From VBDM01 sp035519135 (GTDB lineage Bacteria; Pseudomonadota; Gammaproteobacteria; Burkholderiales; SG8-39), in the NCBI GenBank assembly GCA_035519135.1, contig DATIWX010000130.1, positions 1 to 64,000 of the forward strand: a stretch of 64,000 nucleotides of DNA, read 5' to 3'. A program made the position numbers and the translations under genes. Position 1 is the first letter of the stretch; every line of letters starts with the position of its first letter. Shown one piece after another: positions 18,658 through 27,573 of the stretch. Below the pieces are notes generated by a model. The model was given only the letters and a program-made list of their open reading frames with translations, was not told where the DNA came from and did no database searches.

Positions 18658-19623
18658 ATGTCCGCAGTCGTGAACTCGGAGCTGGCGCGGTTCTCGAAGG
18701 AAATCGCTTCCCTTGGCATGAGGCCGCTGTGGGAGCGGGTGATGCGGCTCGAGCCTGGTACCGCGGCGCGGCCGGCAATCTGGCGCTGGAGCGACAGCTG
18801 TCCCCTGCTGCTGCGCGCCTGCGAGCTGATCACCGCCAAGCAGGCCGAGCGCCGCGTGATCATGCTCGAGAATCCGGCGCTGGCGGGAACGACCTTCATC
18901 ACCCCGAGTCTGTACGCGGGACTGCAGGCGATCCTGCCCGGGGAGATCGCGCCCACGCACCGGCACACGCCCAACGCGCTGCGCTTCCTGGTCGAAGGCG
19001 AGGGCGCCTACACCGCCATCGACGGCGAGCGCGTGATGATGAAGCCCGGCGATTTCGTCGTCACGCCCGGCTGGGCGTGGCACGACCACGGGAACACGGG
19101 CGACCGTCCCGTGGTGTGGCTCGACGGTCTCGATCTCGCGCTCGCGAATCTCTTCGGCGCGCATTTTCGCGAAGACTACCCCGAGGAGAGGCAAGGGGCG
19201 ACCCACGTGAAAAGTGACAGCCTGCTGTCGTATCCGTATGAGCGCACGCGCGCGGCCCTGGAGCGGCTATCGAAAAGCGGAGATCCGCATCCGTCTCACG
19301 GCTGGAAGCTGCGCTATCTCCATCCCGGCACCAGGGACGACCCTTTCCCGACCATGGCGGCGTTCATGCAATGGCTGCCGAAGGGATTTTCCGGGCGCGA
19401 CTACCGCAGCACCGACGGTGCGGTGTACTGCGTGGTCGAGGGTCGGGGCAGCGTCGCTATCGGCGCGGTGCAGTTCGAGATCGCGCCACACGATGTCTTC
19501 GTCGTGCCTTCGTGGGAAGTGCACCGCTTCTCGGCCGCGACCGACTGCGTGATCTTCAGCTACTCGGACCGCGCTGCGCAGGAAGCGCTGGGTTTCTGGC
19601 GCGAGCAAACCGATCCGGCCTGA
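18658..19623 (+). CDS. Gentisate 1,2-dioxygenase-like bicupin
   Basis: 321-residue protein with two cupin domains, of the gentisate 1,2-dioxygenase / salicylate or 1-hydroxy-2-naphthoate dioxygenase family (Fe(II) ring cleavage). In the first cupin the iron ligands are visible as PTHRHTPNALRFLVEG (H101, H103) and WAWHDHGN (H142). The second cupin (about 200-310) keeps the fold (YCVVEGRGSVAIG, FVVPSWEVHRFSA) but has fewer His ligands. It is somewhat shorter than typical gentisate dioxygenases. A good AGGAGAG site precedes the ATG. No maleylpyruvate isomerase or fumarylpyruvate hydrolase is nearby, so gentisate itself is not proven as substrate. Confidence 0.8.
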   Translation: MSAVVNSELARFSKEIASLGMRPLWERVMRLEPGTAARPAIWRWSDSCPLLLRACELITAKQAERRVIMLENPALAGTTFITPSLYAGLQAILPGEIAPTHRHTPNALRFLVEGEGAYTAIDGERVMMKPGDFVVTPGWAWHDHGNTGDRPVVWLDGLDLALANLFGAHFREDYPEERQGATHVKSDSLLSYPYERTRAALERLSKSGDPHPSHGWKLRYLHPGTRDDPFPTMAAFMQWLPKGFSGRDYRSTDGAVYCVVEGRGSVAIGAVQFEIAPHDVFVVPSWEVHRFSAATDCVIFSYSDRAAQEALGFWREQTDPA

Positions 19624-19631
19624 GGGCCGGC

Positions 19632-20951
19632 TCACATCTTCCACTCGATGTAGGTATAGATATAGTTCGACCCGCCGTTGACGTTGTCGAATAGCTGTGC
19701 CATCCCGAAGATGCCCGAGCGGTGGCTGACGCCCAGGCCGAAGTAAGTCTCGTGCAGCTTCTTCGATCCGAACAGGTCGCCCACACTGACGTCGATGGTC
19801 GGATCGAGATACTGGAGGAGCTTGGACGTATTGCGGCCGCGCTCGGCCTGGGACTGCGCCTCGGCGAACGGGATGGCTTGCGCATAGGAGAGACCGGCGC
19901 CGAAGCCGACACGTGTGCGCACCGATTTGCTCCAGGGAAATCCCCAGTAGAAGACCTTCATATAGGCGTTCACCTGCCAGAAATCCGGTTGCAGGTCGCG
20001 TTCGTTGTGGCGCAACAGGCCGACGTAGCCCGCGAAGCTCCAGCTGTCGGGGTTCTCGAAAAACGGTACGCCTACATCGATCGCCGCGATGCTCGTTTTC
20101 TCGTCCGTGCTGATCGTGCCGCACCGGAACTCCATGATCGGGAGCAGATTGCAGGTCGAAGATCTGCCGTAGAGGATCTTCACATAGAGCGGCTTGCCGC
20201 TCTCCCAGCTACGGGGCGGACTGGGCTCGAACTCGTAGGCGAAGCCCGCGAATCCAGCGAGCTGTAGCGCGCGGACGTCGACAATCGGGCTGTTGCGTAC
20301 CTCGCTCGCCCAGTACGTGGCCGAGATACCGGCCAGGAGGTGCCAATGTAGCGAGAGATCGTAGCGGGCGTTCAGGCCGGCGCTGGCGTTGACTCCGCCT
20401 CCGGTACTGTAGGCGGGACGATCGGTGGTCACTTCAGCCGCCGTGACCCCATAGTAATAGTCGTTGAGCCTGGCGTCCCGGGCAGAGAGCGTCAGGTAGG
20501 GAATCAGTCTTAGCCCGCCGCGGTTCTGCTCGCGACCGTAGCCGACCTTCAGCTCGGAGCCGCCCGAGGTGTGCGAAGTGTCGCGCAGATACTCGACGAA
20601 GACCTTGCCCCAGTCGAAGCGCTGTTCATAGCTGAATCCTGCCTCGCTCTCGGTCGTCCGGGTCGCCATCCCGTCGAGGCTGGAGGGTACCTGTTCTACG
20701 GGGGAGCTCTCCAGCCTGCGTGAAACGAAGATGTCGACGCGCCGCCTGGGGCCGAGGTTGAACTTCAGCCCGAAGCGGTTCGAGTGCAAGTAGAGGTGCT
20801 CGCCCTCGTAGAGATAGATCGGCAACACGTCGAGCCGCACCCCGCCGCCGCGATACAGCGACTGCTCGGCGCGCAGCGCCGCGCCGAGTCCGGCGCTGTC
20901 TTTGCCGACGAGATCGGAGAGAAAATCGCTGTTCGCGGCCGCAGGCCGCAA
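19632..20951 (-). CDS. MipA/OmpV-like outer-membrane beta-barrel protein
   Basis: About 440 residues, rich in alternating and aromatic residues, ending in a typical outer-membrane terminus (YTYIEWKM). The first ~260 residues resemble MipA/OmpV (GGGVRLDVLPIYLYEG, LHWHLLAGISATYWASEVR with a following SPIVD). The last ~180 (YVKILYGRSS..., GLGVSHRSGIFGM, ending in the barrel strand) are extra compared with ordinary MipA and vaguely resemble PagL-type barrels. The first standard start codon is TTG at 20951, but the frame stays open upstream and encodes a good signal peptide (SGLFLVLAAAALRPAAAN) with no ATG, GTG or TTG ahead of it. Translation may begin at ATC 21023 or ATT 20990, or the sequence may contain an error. 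Confidence 0.7.
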   Translation of the reverse strand: MRPAAANSDFLSDLVGKDSAGLGAALRAEQSLYRGGGVRLDVLPIYLYEGEHLYLHSNRFGLKFNLGPRRRVDIFVSRRLESSPVEQVPSSLDGMATRTTESEAGFSYEQRFDWGKVFVEYLRDTSHTSGGSELKVGYGREQNRGGLRLIPYLTLSARDARLNDYYYGVTAAEVTTDRPAYSTGGGVNASAGLNARYDLSLHWHLLAGISATYWASEVRNSPIVDVRALQLAGFAGFAYEFEPSPPRSWESGKPLYVKILYGRSSTCNLLPIMEFRCGTISTDEKTSIAAIDVGVPFFENPDSWSFAGYVGLLRHNERDLQPDFWQVNAYMKVFYWGFPWSKSVRTRVGFGAGLSYAQAIPFAEAQSQAERGRNTSKLLQYLDPTIDVSVGDLFGSKKLHETYFGLGVSHRSGIFGMAQLFDNVNGGSNYIYTYIEWKM

Positions 20952-21070
20952 GGCGGCGGCCGCTAGAACCAGGAACAGGCCGGAGGCAATCCGTGCGGCG
21001 GGAGAGGTCTTCGATGTCGCGATGGTCTTGTTCTGCTGGACGTGTGCGCGAAAGGCCGCGGTATTCTAAT

Positions 21071-22063
21071 ATGAAAGCCATGCCGGAAATCGGATTCGCG
21101 CGCGCCCTCCAGGCTGCGCTGGCTCTGTGGTTGCTTGTTGCCGGCGTCGCTGCGGCCGCGCAGGAGTACCCTTCGCGTCCGGTGCGCATTGTCGTTCCCT
21201 CCGCTCCCGGGGGCGGCTTCGATCTCGTGGGGCGCGTTCTCGCGCAAAAGCTCGGCGAGCAGATGGGGCAGGCTTTCGTGGTCGAGAACCGCCCCGGCGC
21301 GGGCACGCTGGTCGGCACGCAGCTCGCCGCGCGCGCCGCCCCCGACGGTTACACCCTGGTCGTCGGCGGGCTCTCGAACATTGCGCTCAACATGGGCCTG
21401 TACAAGGACCCCGGCTACGACTCGCTCGCCGACCTGGTCCCGGTGAGCCTGGTCGTCAGCCACTCCTACACGCTGGTTGCTCGCAAGGACCTGCCTCTCG
21501 CAAACCTGAAGGAGGTGGTCGCTTTCGCCAGGGCAAATCCCGGCAAGCTCAACATCGGCACCAGCGGCATCGGCACCGGACAGTACATCGGCGCGGCGAT
21601 CATCGCCGCGCTCGCCGGCATCGACATCGTCAAGGTTCCGTACAAGGGCGCCCAGCTCGTATACCAGGACCTGCTCGCCGGCCGGGTGGACCTGTTCTAC
21701 GACAACACCACGACCACGCGGCCCTACGTCGAGTCCGGTCAGGTCAAGGCGCTGGCGGTATCGAGCCGCGAGCGCGCGCCCACCATGCCGCGGCTCCCCA
21801 CGTTTGTCGAAACCGGGGTGGTCGATCTCGAGATGGAAACCTGGTTCGGATTGTTCGCGCCGGCGCGCACACCGCGTGCTGTCGCCGAACGATTGCGCGC
21901 AGAGGTGGGCAGGGCGACCCAGTCCGCAGATGTGCGCTCGCGGCTTGAGATGGGGAGTGGCAGGAGCCTGCGCATGAGTCCCGCCGAAACCGAGGTGTTC
22001 GTCAAGGCGGAAGTGACGAAATGGGTCGCCCTGCTGCGCAAGGCCGGGATCGAGCCCGAGTGA
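21071..22063 (+). CDS. Bug/TctC-family tripartite tricarboxylate receptor
   Basis: 330-residue periplasmic binding protein of the Bug (TctC) family, which capture carboxylates and other small organic molecules. Signal peptide at 1-31 (ALALWLLVAGVAAAA-Q). Mature protein begins YPSRPVRIVVPSAPGGGFD, with the family's carboxylate-binding loops, VVENRPGAGTLVGTQ, IGTSGIGTGQYIGA and VPYKGAQLVYQDLLAGRVDLFYD. The start at 21071 fits the signal peptide; the open frame to 20993 adds an unlikely extension. No TctA/TctB membrane genes are nearby, which is usual for Bug paralogues. Probably co-transcribed with the three genes after it. Confidence 0.93.
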   Translation: MKAMPEIGFARALQAALALWLLVAGVAAAAQEYPSRPVRIVVPSAPGGGFDLVGRVLAQKLGEQMGQAFVVENRPGAGTLVGTQLAARAAPDGYTLVVGGLSNIALNMGLYKDPGYDSLADLVPVSLVVSHSYTLVARKDLPLANLKEVVAFARANPGKLNIGTSGIGTGQYIGAAIIAALAGIDIVKVPYKGAQLVYQDLLAGRVDLFYDNTTTTRPYVESGQVKALAVSSRERAPTMPRLPTFVETGVVDLEMETWFGLFAPARTPRAVAERLRAEVGRATQSADVRSRLEMGSGRSLRMSPAETEVFVKAEVTKWVALLRKAGIEPE

Positions 22064-22671
22064 GTACCGCGGATCTGGAGGACCAGCTTGCGATCTCCAT
22101 GCTGATGCAGAGATGGGCGCTGGCGCGCGACACCGGCGACTGGGAAGGCCTGCGCTCCACCGCGCATCCCGGCGCGGCGATGACGACCACGTGGTTCGAC
22201 GGGGCGTTCGATGCCTTCGTCGAATCCTGCCGCGCATCCTGGCTCAAGGGATCGCGCTCGCAGCATGTCCTGGGCGGCACGGTCGCCGAGATCGAGGGCC
22301 CGCGCGCGATCGCTCAGACCCGCATGTCGATCAACGTGCGCTCCCGCCTCGATGGAATCGAGGTCGATGCGGTCTGTCTGGGGCGCTTCTTCGACCGCGT
22401 CGAGAAGCGCGACGGCGCCTGGCGCATAGCCAAGAGGTCGGTGATCTACGAAAAGGACCGTATCGATGCGGTCGACCCGCAGGCGAAGGTTTCGCTTGAC
22501 GCCGAGCTGCTCGGACGCTTTCCGGACGGCTATCGTCATCTCGCCTATCTTCAGACGCGCAACGGCGCCAAGGTCAATCCGAACCTGCCGACCTCGAGCG
22601 GCGCAGCGCTCGAGGCCCTGGTAGCCGACGCGAGAACCTGGCTTGCTCAAGGAGACGCTAGACATGAATGA
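22060..22671 (+). CDS. SnoaL/NTF2-like protein
   Basis: 203 residues from a GTG that overlaps the receptor gene stop by 4 bases (GTGA). The first ~130 residues have the SnoaL_4/NTF2 cone fold pattern: DQLAISMLMQRWALARDTGDWEGL, AHPGAAMTTTWFDGAFDAFV, then SQHVLGGTVAEIEGPRAIAQTRM and DGAWRIAKRSVIYEKDRID. Such domains are small-molecule enzymes (isomerases, dehydratases, dioxygenase beta subunits) or ligand binders. No catalytic set can be assigned by eye. The arrangement with receptor and hydrolases suggests a catabolic step for the imported compound (inference). Confidence 0.8.
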   Translation: MSTADLEDQLAISMLMQRWALARDTGDWEGLRSTAHPGAAMTTTWFDGAFDAFVESCRASWLKGSRSQHVLGGTVAEIEGPRAIAQTRMSINVRSRLDGIEVDAVCLGRFFDRVEKRDGAWRIAKRSVIYEKDRIDAVDPQAKVSLDAELLGRFPDGYRHLAYLQTRNGAKVNPNLPTSSGAALEALVADARTWLAQGDARHE

Positions 22672-23560
22672 GCTGCAGCGCTATCTGGTGGAGGAAGCCG
22701 TCGAGGACTATGAGGAGGGCAGGCTCACGCGGCGGCAGGCGCTGAGGGCGATCGCCGGCGTCGCGGGCGCCGCGCTCGCCGCCCGAGTTCTCGATGCGCG
22801 GGCACAAGGCGCCAAGAACGCGGCACCCAAGGGGCCGCCGAGCACGCCACCCCAGGTATCACCGAACGACGCCGATATCGTCGCCGGGATCGCCGAGTTT
22901 CCGGGTGAAGGAGCACGGCTCGACGGCTACCTCGCGCGCCCGGCCCAGGCCGGAAGCTTCCCCGTCGTGCTCGTGTGTCACGAAAACCGCGGGCTCACGC
23001 GGCACATCGAGGACGTCACCCGGCGCGTAGCGAAGGCGGGGTACGTGGGGCTTGCCGTGGATCTGCTGTCCCGGGAAGGCGGTACCGACAAGCACGACTT
23101 CGACGCGATTCCGGGCATCCTCGGCAAGGCGCCTCCCGCTCGCCACGTGCAGGACTTCAGGAGCGGACTCGCGTTTGCTCGGACCCAGCCCGGCGCGCGT
23201 GGCGATCGCGCCGGCATGGTCGGGTTCTGCTTCGGCGGTGCCGTGACCTGGCGCGTCGCCGCCGCCGTGCCCGATCTTCGAGCCGCCGTACCTTTCTACG
23301 GTATTCCGGTGCCCGAAGCCGACGTACCCGGAATCGGCGCTGCGGTGCTCGCCATCTACGCCGGGCGCGACGACCGCATCAACCAGAACATTCCGGCGAT
23401 CGAGGCGGCGATGGGAAAGTACGGCAAGACTTTCCGCAAGATCGTGTATCCCAACGTCGATCACGCCTTCCACAACGACAGCGGGACGCGCTACGACGCT
23501 CAGGCGGCGAAAGCAGCCTGGAACGAAGCGCTCGCCTGGTTCGGCAAGTACCTCGCATGA
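22664..23560 (+). CDS. Dienelactone hydrolase family protein with Tat-like signal
   Basis: 298 residues. Alpha/beta hydrolase of the dienelactone hydrolase family with the full catalytic triad: nucleophile C189 in GFCFGGA, D236 in AGRDDRIN and H267 in NVDHAFHND. The N-terminus has an acidic leader and then LTRRQALRAIAGVAGAALAARVL, a twin-arginine-type signal, so the enzyme is probably exported or membrane-tethered, unlike cytoplasmic ClcD enzymes of chloroaromatic pathways. The start at 22664 follows AAGGAGA and overlaps the SnoaL-like gene by 8 bases. Substrate unknown. Confidence 0.88.
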   Translation: MNELQRYLVEEAVEDYEEGRLTRRQALRAIAGVAGAALAARVLDARAQGAKNAAPKGPPSTPPQVSPNDADIVAGIAEFPGEGARLDGYLARPAQAGSFPVVLVCHENRGLTRHIEDVTRRVAKAGYVGLAVDLLSREGGTDKHDFDAIPGILGKAPPARHVQDFRSGLAFARTQPGARGDRAGMVGFCFGGAVTWRVAAAVPDLRAAVPFYGIPVPEADVPGIGAAVLAIYAGRDDRINQNIPAIEAAMGKYGKTFRKIVYPNVDHAFHNDSGTRYDAQAAKAAWNEALAWFGKYLA

Positions 23561-23641
23561 TGTGGGCTCCTGCCCATCCCAAACCGGCGGCGTCACGGTG
23601 TATAGTTTTCGCGGGCAATTCGGGAGACAAGAGGGGGGAGC

Positions 23642-25627
23642 ATGATAGGGTCGAATCGGTGTGCAGAATTCGCGTGCGCGCATTTGTCGTGCAACCCGAC
23701 CGCGACGAATAGCGCGGTCAATCTCGGCCGGCGTGAGTTTCTGAAGGAGAGTGCCGCGGCTACAGTTGGCTTCGCCGGGCTGGGGATCCTCTCCGGCTGC
23801 GAGACGGCACCACCGGCGCAGGAGCCCGTGGCCCCGGCCGACATCCTCGTCACCAACGGCAGGATCGCCACCCTTAATCCGCGCGCCCCGTCGGCGAGCG
23901 CCATCGCCATCCGCGGCGGGAACATCGCGGCAATCGGCTCGGCGGCCGACGTCGAGAAGCTGCGCGGTCCCAACACCCAGGTGATCGATGCCGGGGGGCG
24001 CACCATCGTTCCGGGGCTGAACGACGGGCACACGCACTTCATCCGCGGCGGGCTCACCTATACCAACGAGGTGCGCTGGGATGGCGTGCCTTCGCTCGCC
24101 GAAGCGATGCGCCGCGTGCGCGAGCAGGCGCGGCGCACGCCGCCGCCACACTGGGTGCAGGTCATCGGCGGGTGGACCTGGGCGCAGTTCGCCGAGCAGC
24201 GCTACCCCACGCTCGAGGAGATCAACGCCGCCACCGGCGACACGCCGTGCATGATCATGCACCTGTACGACCGCGCCTGGCTGAACCGCGCCGCCATCCG
24301 GGCGCTCGGCTGGAACAAGGACACGCCCAACATGTTCGGCGGCGCGATCGAGCGCGACGCTTCGGGCAATCCCACGGGACTGGTGATGTCGACGACCAGC
24401 CTTGCGAGCCTGGTGTCGGTATGGCTGCGCATCCCGCGGCTCTCGCCCGAGGACCAGGTCCTCTCTACGCGCCACTTCATGCGCGAGCACAACCGCCTCG
24501 GCGTGACCAGCGTGATCGACGCGGGCGGCGGCGGCCAGAACTACCCGGACAACTACGCCGCGATCGCCAAGCTGGCGGCCGATGGCCAGATGACGCTGCG
24601 CATCGGCTACACGCTGTTCGCGCAGGCGCCGGGCAAGGAGCTCGACAACTACACGGCGTGGTCGAAACTGGTGAAGTACGGGCAGGGCAACGACTACTAC
24701 CGCATGATCGGCACCGGCGAGTACATCCTCTACCAGGCGGGGGACGTAGCCAATTTTGCCAAGGACTACCCGGTGCCGCCGCCGGGTGTGATGGAGAAGA
24801 ATTTCTCCGCGGTGGTGAACTACATCGTCGCGCAGGGCTGGCCGTTCCGCCAGCACACCAGCTTCGACGCCAGCGCGAGCCGCGTGCTCGACGTGCTCGA
24901 GCAGGTCAACCGCGAGAGGCCGCTGAAGGGCCTGCGTTGGGGCCTGGATCACTGCGAGACGCTGCAACCCAAGACCCTCGAGCGGCTTGCCACCCTGGGC
25001 GGCTCGATCGACATCCAGAACCGCATGTCGCTCGACGGAGAGGCCTTTCTCAAGAAATACGGAGCGCAGGCGGCGGCCGACGCCCCGCCCATCGCGCGCA
25101 TCCGCGAGCTGGGGATTCCGCTCGCCTGCGGCACCGACGCCAACCGCGCGACCAGCTACAACCCCTGGATCGGCCTGCACTGGCTGGTCACCGGCAAGAC
25201 GCTGGGGGGGGCGAAGCTGCAGGGTGACAGGAATCTCCTCGATCGTACCGAAGCGCTGCGCCTCTATACATCGGGCAGCGCCTGGATATCGGGTGAAGAG
25301 GGCAAGAAAGGGACGCTGGAGGCCGGCAAGTTCGCCGACCTCGCGATCCTGTCGGCGGACTACTTCGGCGTTCCCACCGAGCAGATCAAGGACATCGAAT
25401 CGGTGCTGACCATGGTCGGGGGAAAGGTCGTCTACGGCGCGGGCCCGTTCTCGCGCCTTTCGCCGCCGCTGCCGCCGGTCGCGCAGGACTGGTTGCCGGT
25501 ATCGCAGTACGGCGAGTACTACAAGCGAGCCGCGGCGGAAGCCCAGAATCTCGCCAGGGCGATGGCGGAGCCGCAGCTGATCGCCGACGGGCGAGCGTGG
25601 GAGGCGTGCGGCTGCGGGGTGATTTGA
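23642..25627 (+). CDS. YtcJ-type amidohydrolase, Tat/lipobox-exported
   Basis: 661-residue metal-dependent hydrolase of the amidohydrolase_3 (YtcJ/LAF3) family. The composite beta-domain starts at ADILVTNGRIATLNP, the metal motif is DGHTHF (H130, H132), and further ligands lie in the barrel (FRQHTSFD, GLDHCETL, CGTDANRATSYNP). The first 53 residues hold a twin-arginine motif GRREFLK (R30, R31), a hydrophobic stretch and a lipobox-like LSGC (C53), so the enzyme is probably a folded, lipid-anchored periplasmic protein. The ATG at 23642 leaves a long n-region of ~29 residues, so a later non-ATG start is possible. Family members hydrolyse varied N-acyl or imide bonds; substrate unknown. Confidence 0.87.
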   Translation: MIGSNRCAEFACAHLSCNPTATNSAVNLGRREFLKESAAATVGFAGLGILSGCETAPPAQEPVAPADILVTNGRIATLNPRAPSASAIAIRGGNIAAIGSAADVEKLRGPNTQVIDAGGRTIVPGLNDGHTHFIRGGLTYTNEVRWDGVPSLAEAMRRVREQARRTPPPHWVQVIGGWTWAQFAEQRYPTLEEINAATGDTPCMIMHLYDRAWLNRAAIRALGWNKDTPNMFGGAIERDASGNPTGLVMSTTSLASLVSVWLRIPRLSPEDQVLSTRHFMREHNRLGVTSVIDAGGGGQNYPDNYAAIAKLAADGQMTLRIGYTLFAQAPGKELDNYTAWSKLVKYGQGNDYYRMIGTGEYILYQAGDVANFAKDYPVPPPGVMEKNFSAVVNYIVAQGWPFRQHTSFDASASRVLDVLEQVNRERPLKGLRWGLDHCETLQPKTLERLATLGGSIDIQNRMSLDGEAFLKKYGAQAAADAPPIARIRELGIPLACGTDANRATSYNPWIGLHWLVTGKTLGGAKLQGDRNLLDRTEALRLYTSGSAWISGEEGKKGTLEAGKFADLAILSADYFGVPTEQIKDIESVLTMVGGKVVYGAGPFSRLSPPLPPVAQDWLPVSQYGEYYKRAAAEAQNLARAMAEPQLIADGRAWEACGCGVI

Positions 25628-25639
25628 TCGCCGGCCAGT

Positions 25640-26593
25640 TCAGTCGAGCTTGGCCCCGCTCTCCTTCACGAGCTTCGCCCACTTGGCGAGATCGGCGAGC
25701 ATGAACTGCCGGAAGTCTTCGGGTCTGGTGCCAGCCGGTTCCGAGCCGTCCGCAACGATGCGCTCGCCCACGTCGGGACGGTGGAGGACCTTGACGAACT
25801 CGTCGTGAAGCCGCGTCACGATGGGCCCGGGTAGTCCCGCCGGCCCGATCACCCCGTACCAGCCCACGACCTCGAAGCCCGGCAGTGCTTCGGCCACCGC
25901 TGGGAGATCGGGCAGCGCGGCGATGCGCTTGGGCGTGGTCACGGCGATCGCGCGCAGCTTCCCCGCGCGCACCTGGACTTGCGCCGCCTGCAAGCCGGCG
26001 AAATTGTACTGGTACTGCCCGGCGATCAGGTCCATGAGCGCCGGCCCCGAGCCCTTGTACGGAATGTGCTCCGCCTTCACCCCGGCCATGAGCTTGTAGA
26101 GCTCGCCGGCGAGATGCCCGCCGGTGCCGATGCCGGCCGAGCCGAAGTTGAGCGGACCCTTGTAGCTCTTCGTCCAATCGACGAATTCCTTCAGGTTCGT
26201 CACCGGCGTCGCCGGGTTTACCACCAGCATCAGGCCGGCGGTCGTGAGCTGCGTGATCGGCGTGAAGCTGTTGACCGGGTGATAAGGCAACTTCGGATTC
26301 AGCGCGGCGTTCACCGTGTGCTGGTGATAGGCGAGGAGGATGGTGTAGCCGTCGGGCGGCGCGTTCGCGGTGAGCTCCCCGGCGATCACGCCGGACGCGC
26401 TCGCGCGGTTGTCCACCACCACCGGCTGCTTGAGCGCCTCGGTGAGGTGCGCGGCAAAGGTGCGCGCGAGAATGTCGGACGTGCCGCCCTGCGCCGCCGC
26501 CGTGATGAAGCGGATCGGCCGGGTGGGATAGTCTTGCGCCGCGACCGGGAAGGCGACGGCCAGCGCCAGGAACAAGGGAGCGGCGCGCTTCAT
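25640..26593 (-). CDS. Bug/TctC-family receptor (second copy)
   Basis: 317-residue periplasmic receptor with signal peptide MKRAAPLFLALAVAFPVAA-Q, then YPTRPIRFITAAAQGGTSD, VVDNRASASGVIAGE, NFGSAGIGTGGHLAGELY and HIPYKGSGPALMDLIAGQ. Last gene of a minus-strand set (LivK-like receptor, SMP-30, Bug, Bug) that converges on the YtcJ-type gene. It lies 10 bases after the neighbouring Bug gene and the two differ clearly in sequence, so they are not a recent tandem copy. Ligand unknown. Confidence 0.93.
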   Translation of the reverse strand: MKRAAPLFLALAVAFPVAAQDYPTRPIRFITAAAQGGTSDILARTFAAHLTEALKQPVVVDNRASASGVIAGELTANAPPDGYTILLAYHQHTVNAALNPKLPYHPVNSFTPITQLTTAGLMLVVNPATPVTNLKEFVDWTKSYKGPLNFGSAGIGTGGHLAGELYKLMAGVKAEHIPYKGSGPALMDLIAGQYQYNFAGLQAAQVQVRAGKLRAIAVTTPKRIAALPDLPAVAEALPGFEVVGWYGVIGPAGLPGPIVTRLHDEFVKVLHRPDVGERIVADGSEPAGTRPEDFRQFMLADLAKWAKLVKESGAKLD

Positions 26594-26603
26594 GTGACCT
26601 CCG

Positions 26604-27563
26604 TTACTCGAGCTTCAGATGGGTGCTCTTGACGAGATTCTTCCACTTCTCGATATCGGCATGAAAGAACTTGATGAAGTTCACCTGATTGTCCTCGAAG
26701 AGCGCCACGCCGACTTTCGCCAGATTTGCGCGCGTCTCGGGTTCCTTGAGCACGGCCTCGACGTCGCGTGCGATGCGCGCGCCGAGCTCGGCGGAGATGG
26801 AAACCGGGGCGAAGAAGCCCTGCCACAGTGTCGCCTCGTATTGAGGCAAGCCCTGCTCGGCGATGGTCGGCACGTCCGGCGCGGCGGGGTAGCGCTGCTT
26901 GCTCGTCACGCCCAGCGCCCGAGCCCGCCCGGAACTTACGAGCGGCAGCCCGACCGGCATCCCGGCGAAATAGTAGGCTACACGGCCCGGAATGACGTCC
27001 TGGACGGCGGGTGCTCCACCTTTGTACGGGACGTGGATGGCGCTGATTCCGGCCATCATGTTGAAGAGCTCACCGCACAGGTGGTCGGAATTGCCGACGC
27101 CCGAGGAGGCGAAGGTCAGCTTGCCCGGCTCGGCTTTCGCGCGCGCGATCAGCTCCTGTACGTTCTTCGCCGGAAAGTCCGGCCCCACGATCAGGATATG
27201 CGGCGTCGCCGCCACCGGCGCGAGCGGCACCAGGTCCCGCTCGGCGCTGTACGGCAGGTTCGGCACGGCGGCGGCGCTTATCGCAAGGCCGTTCTGCGCG
27301 AAAAGCAGCGTGTAGCCGTCGCCCGCGGACTTCGCCGCCGCGTCTGCGGCGACGTTGCCCGCGGCGCCGCCGCGGTTCTCTACGATGACGGTCTGCTTCC
27401 AGTGCGCGCCCAGTCGATCCGCCATGACGCGCCCGACGATGTCGGTCGAGCTTCCGGCCGCGTACCCGATGAGCATCCGCACCGGCTTGGTCGGGTATTG
27501 CTGCGCCGAGACAGGTAGTGCGAGCGCGAGAGCGAGGATGAGGACGATGCGGCGAAGTTTCAT
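26604..27563 (-). CDS. Bug/TctC-family receptor (third copy)
   Basis: 319-residue periplasmic receptor: signal peptide MKLRRIVLILALALALPVSA-Q, then YPTKPVRMLIGYAAGSSTD, VIVENRGGAAGNVAAD, FASSGVGNSDHLCGELF and HVPYKGGAPAVQDVIPGR. The start is preceded by AAGGAGT. It is followed 10 bases later by another Bug gene and preceded by 10 bases by the SMP-30 lactonase gene, so all are probably one transcript. No TctAB-type permease is present. Confidence 0.93.
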   Translation of the reverse strand: MKLRRIVLILALALALPVSAQQYPTKPVRMLIGYAAGSSTDIVGRVMADRLGAHWKQTVIVENRGGAAGNVAADAAAKSAGDGYTLLFAQNGLAISAAAVPNLPYSAERDLVPLAPVAATPHILIVGPDFPAKNVQELIARAKAEPGKLTFASSGVGNSDHLCGELFNMMAGISAIHVPYKGGAPAVQDVIPGRVAYYFAGMPVGLPLVSSGRARALGVTSKQRYPAAPDVPTIAEQGLPQYEATLWQGFFAPVSISAELGARIARDVEAVLKEPETRANLAKVGVALFEDNQVNFIKFFHADIEKWKNLVKSTHLKLE

Positions 27564-27573
27564 GGGCTACTCC

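Noticed and set aside
22859..25180. 773-codon open frame on the minus strand
   Set aside because: Antisense to the dienelactone hydrolase and YtcJ genes, which have intact catalytic motifs; composition is shadow-like.
21071..27563. Recent tandem duplication of Bug receptor genes
   Set aside because: The three receptors differ throughout and lie on opposite strands, so they are old paralogues rather than a fresh duplication.
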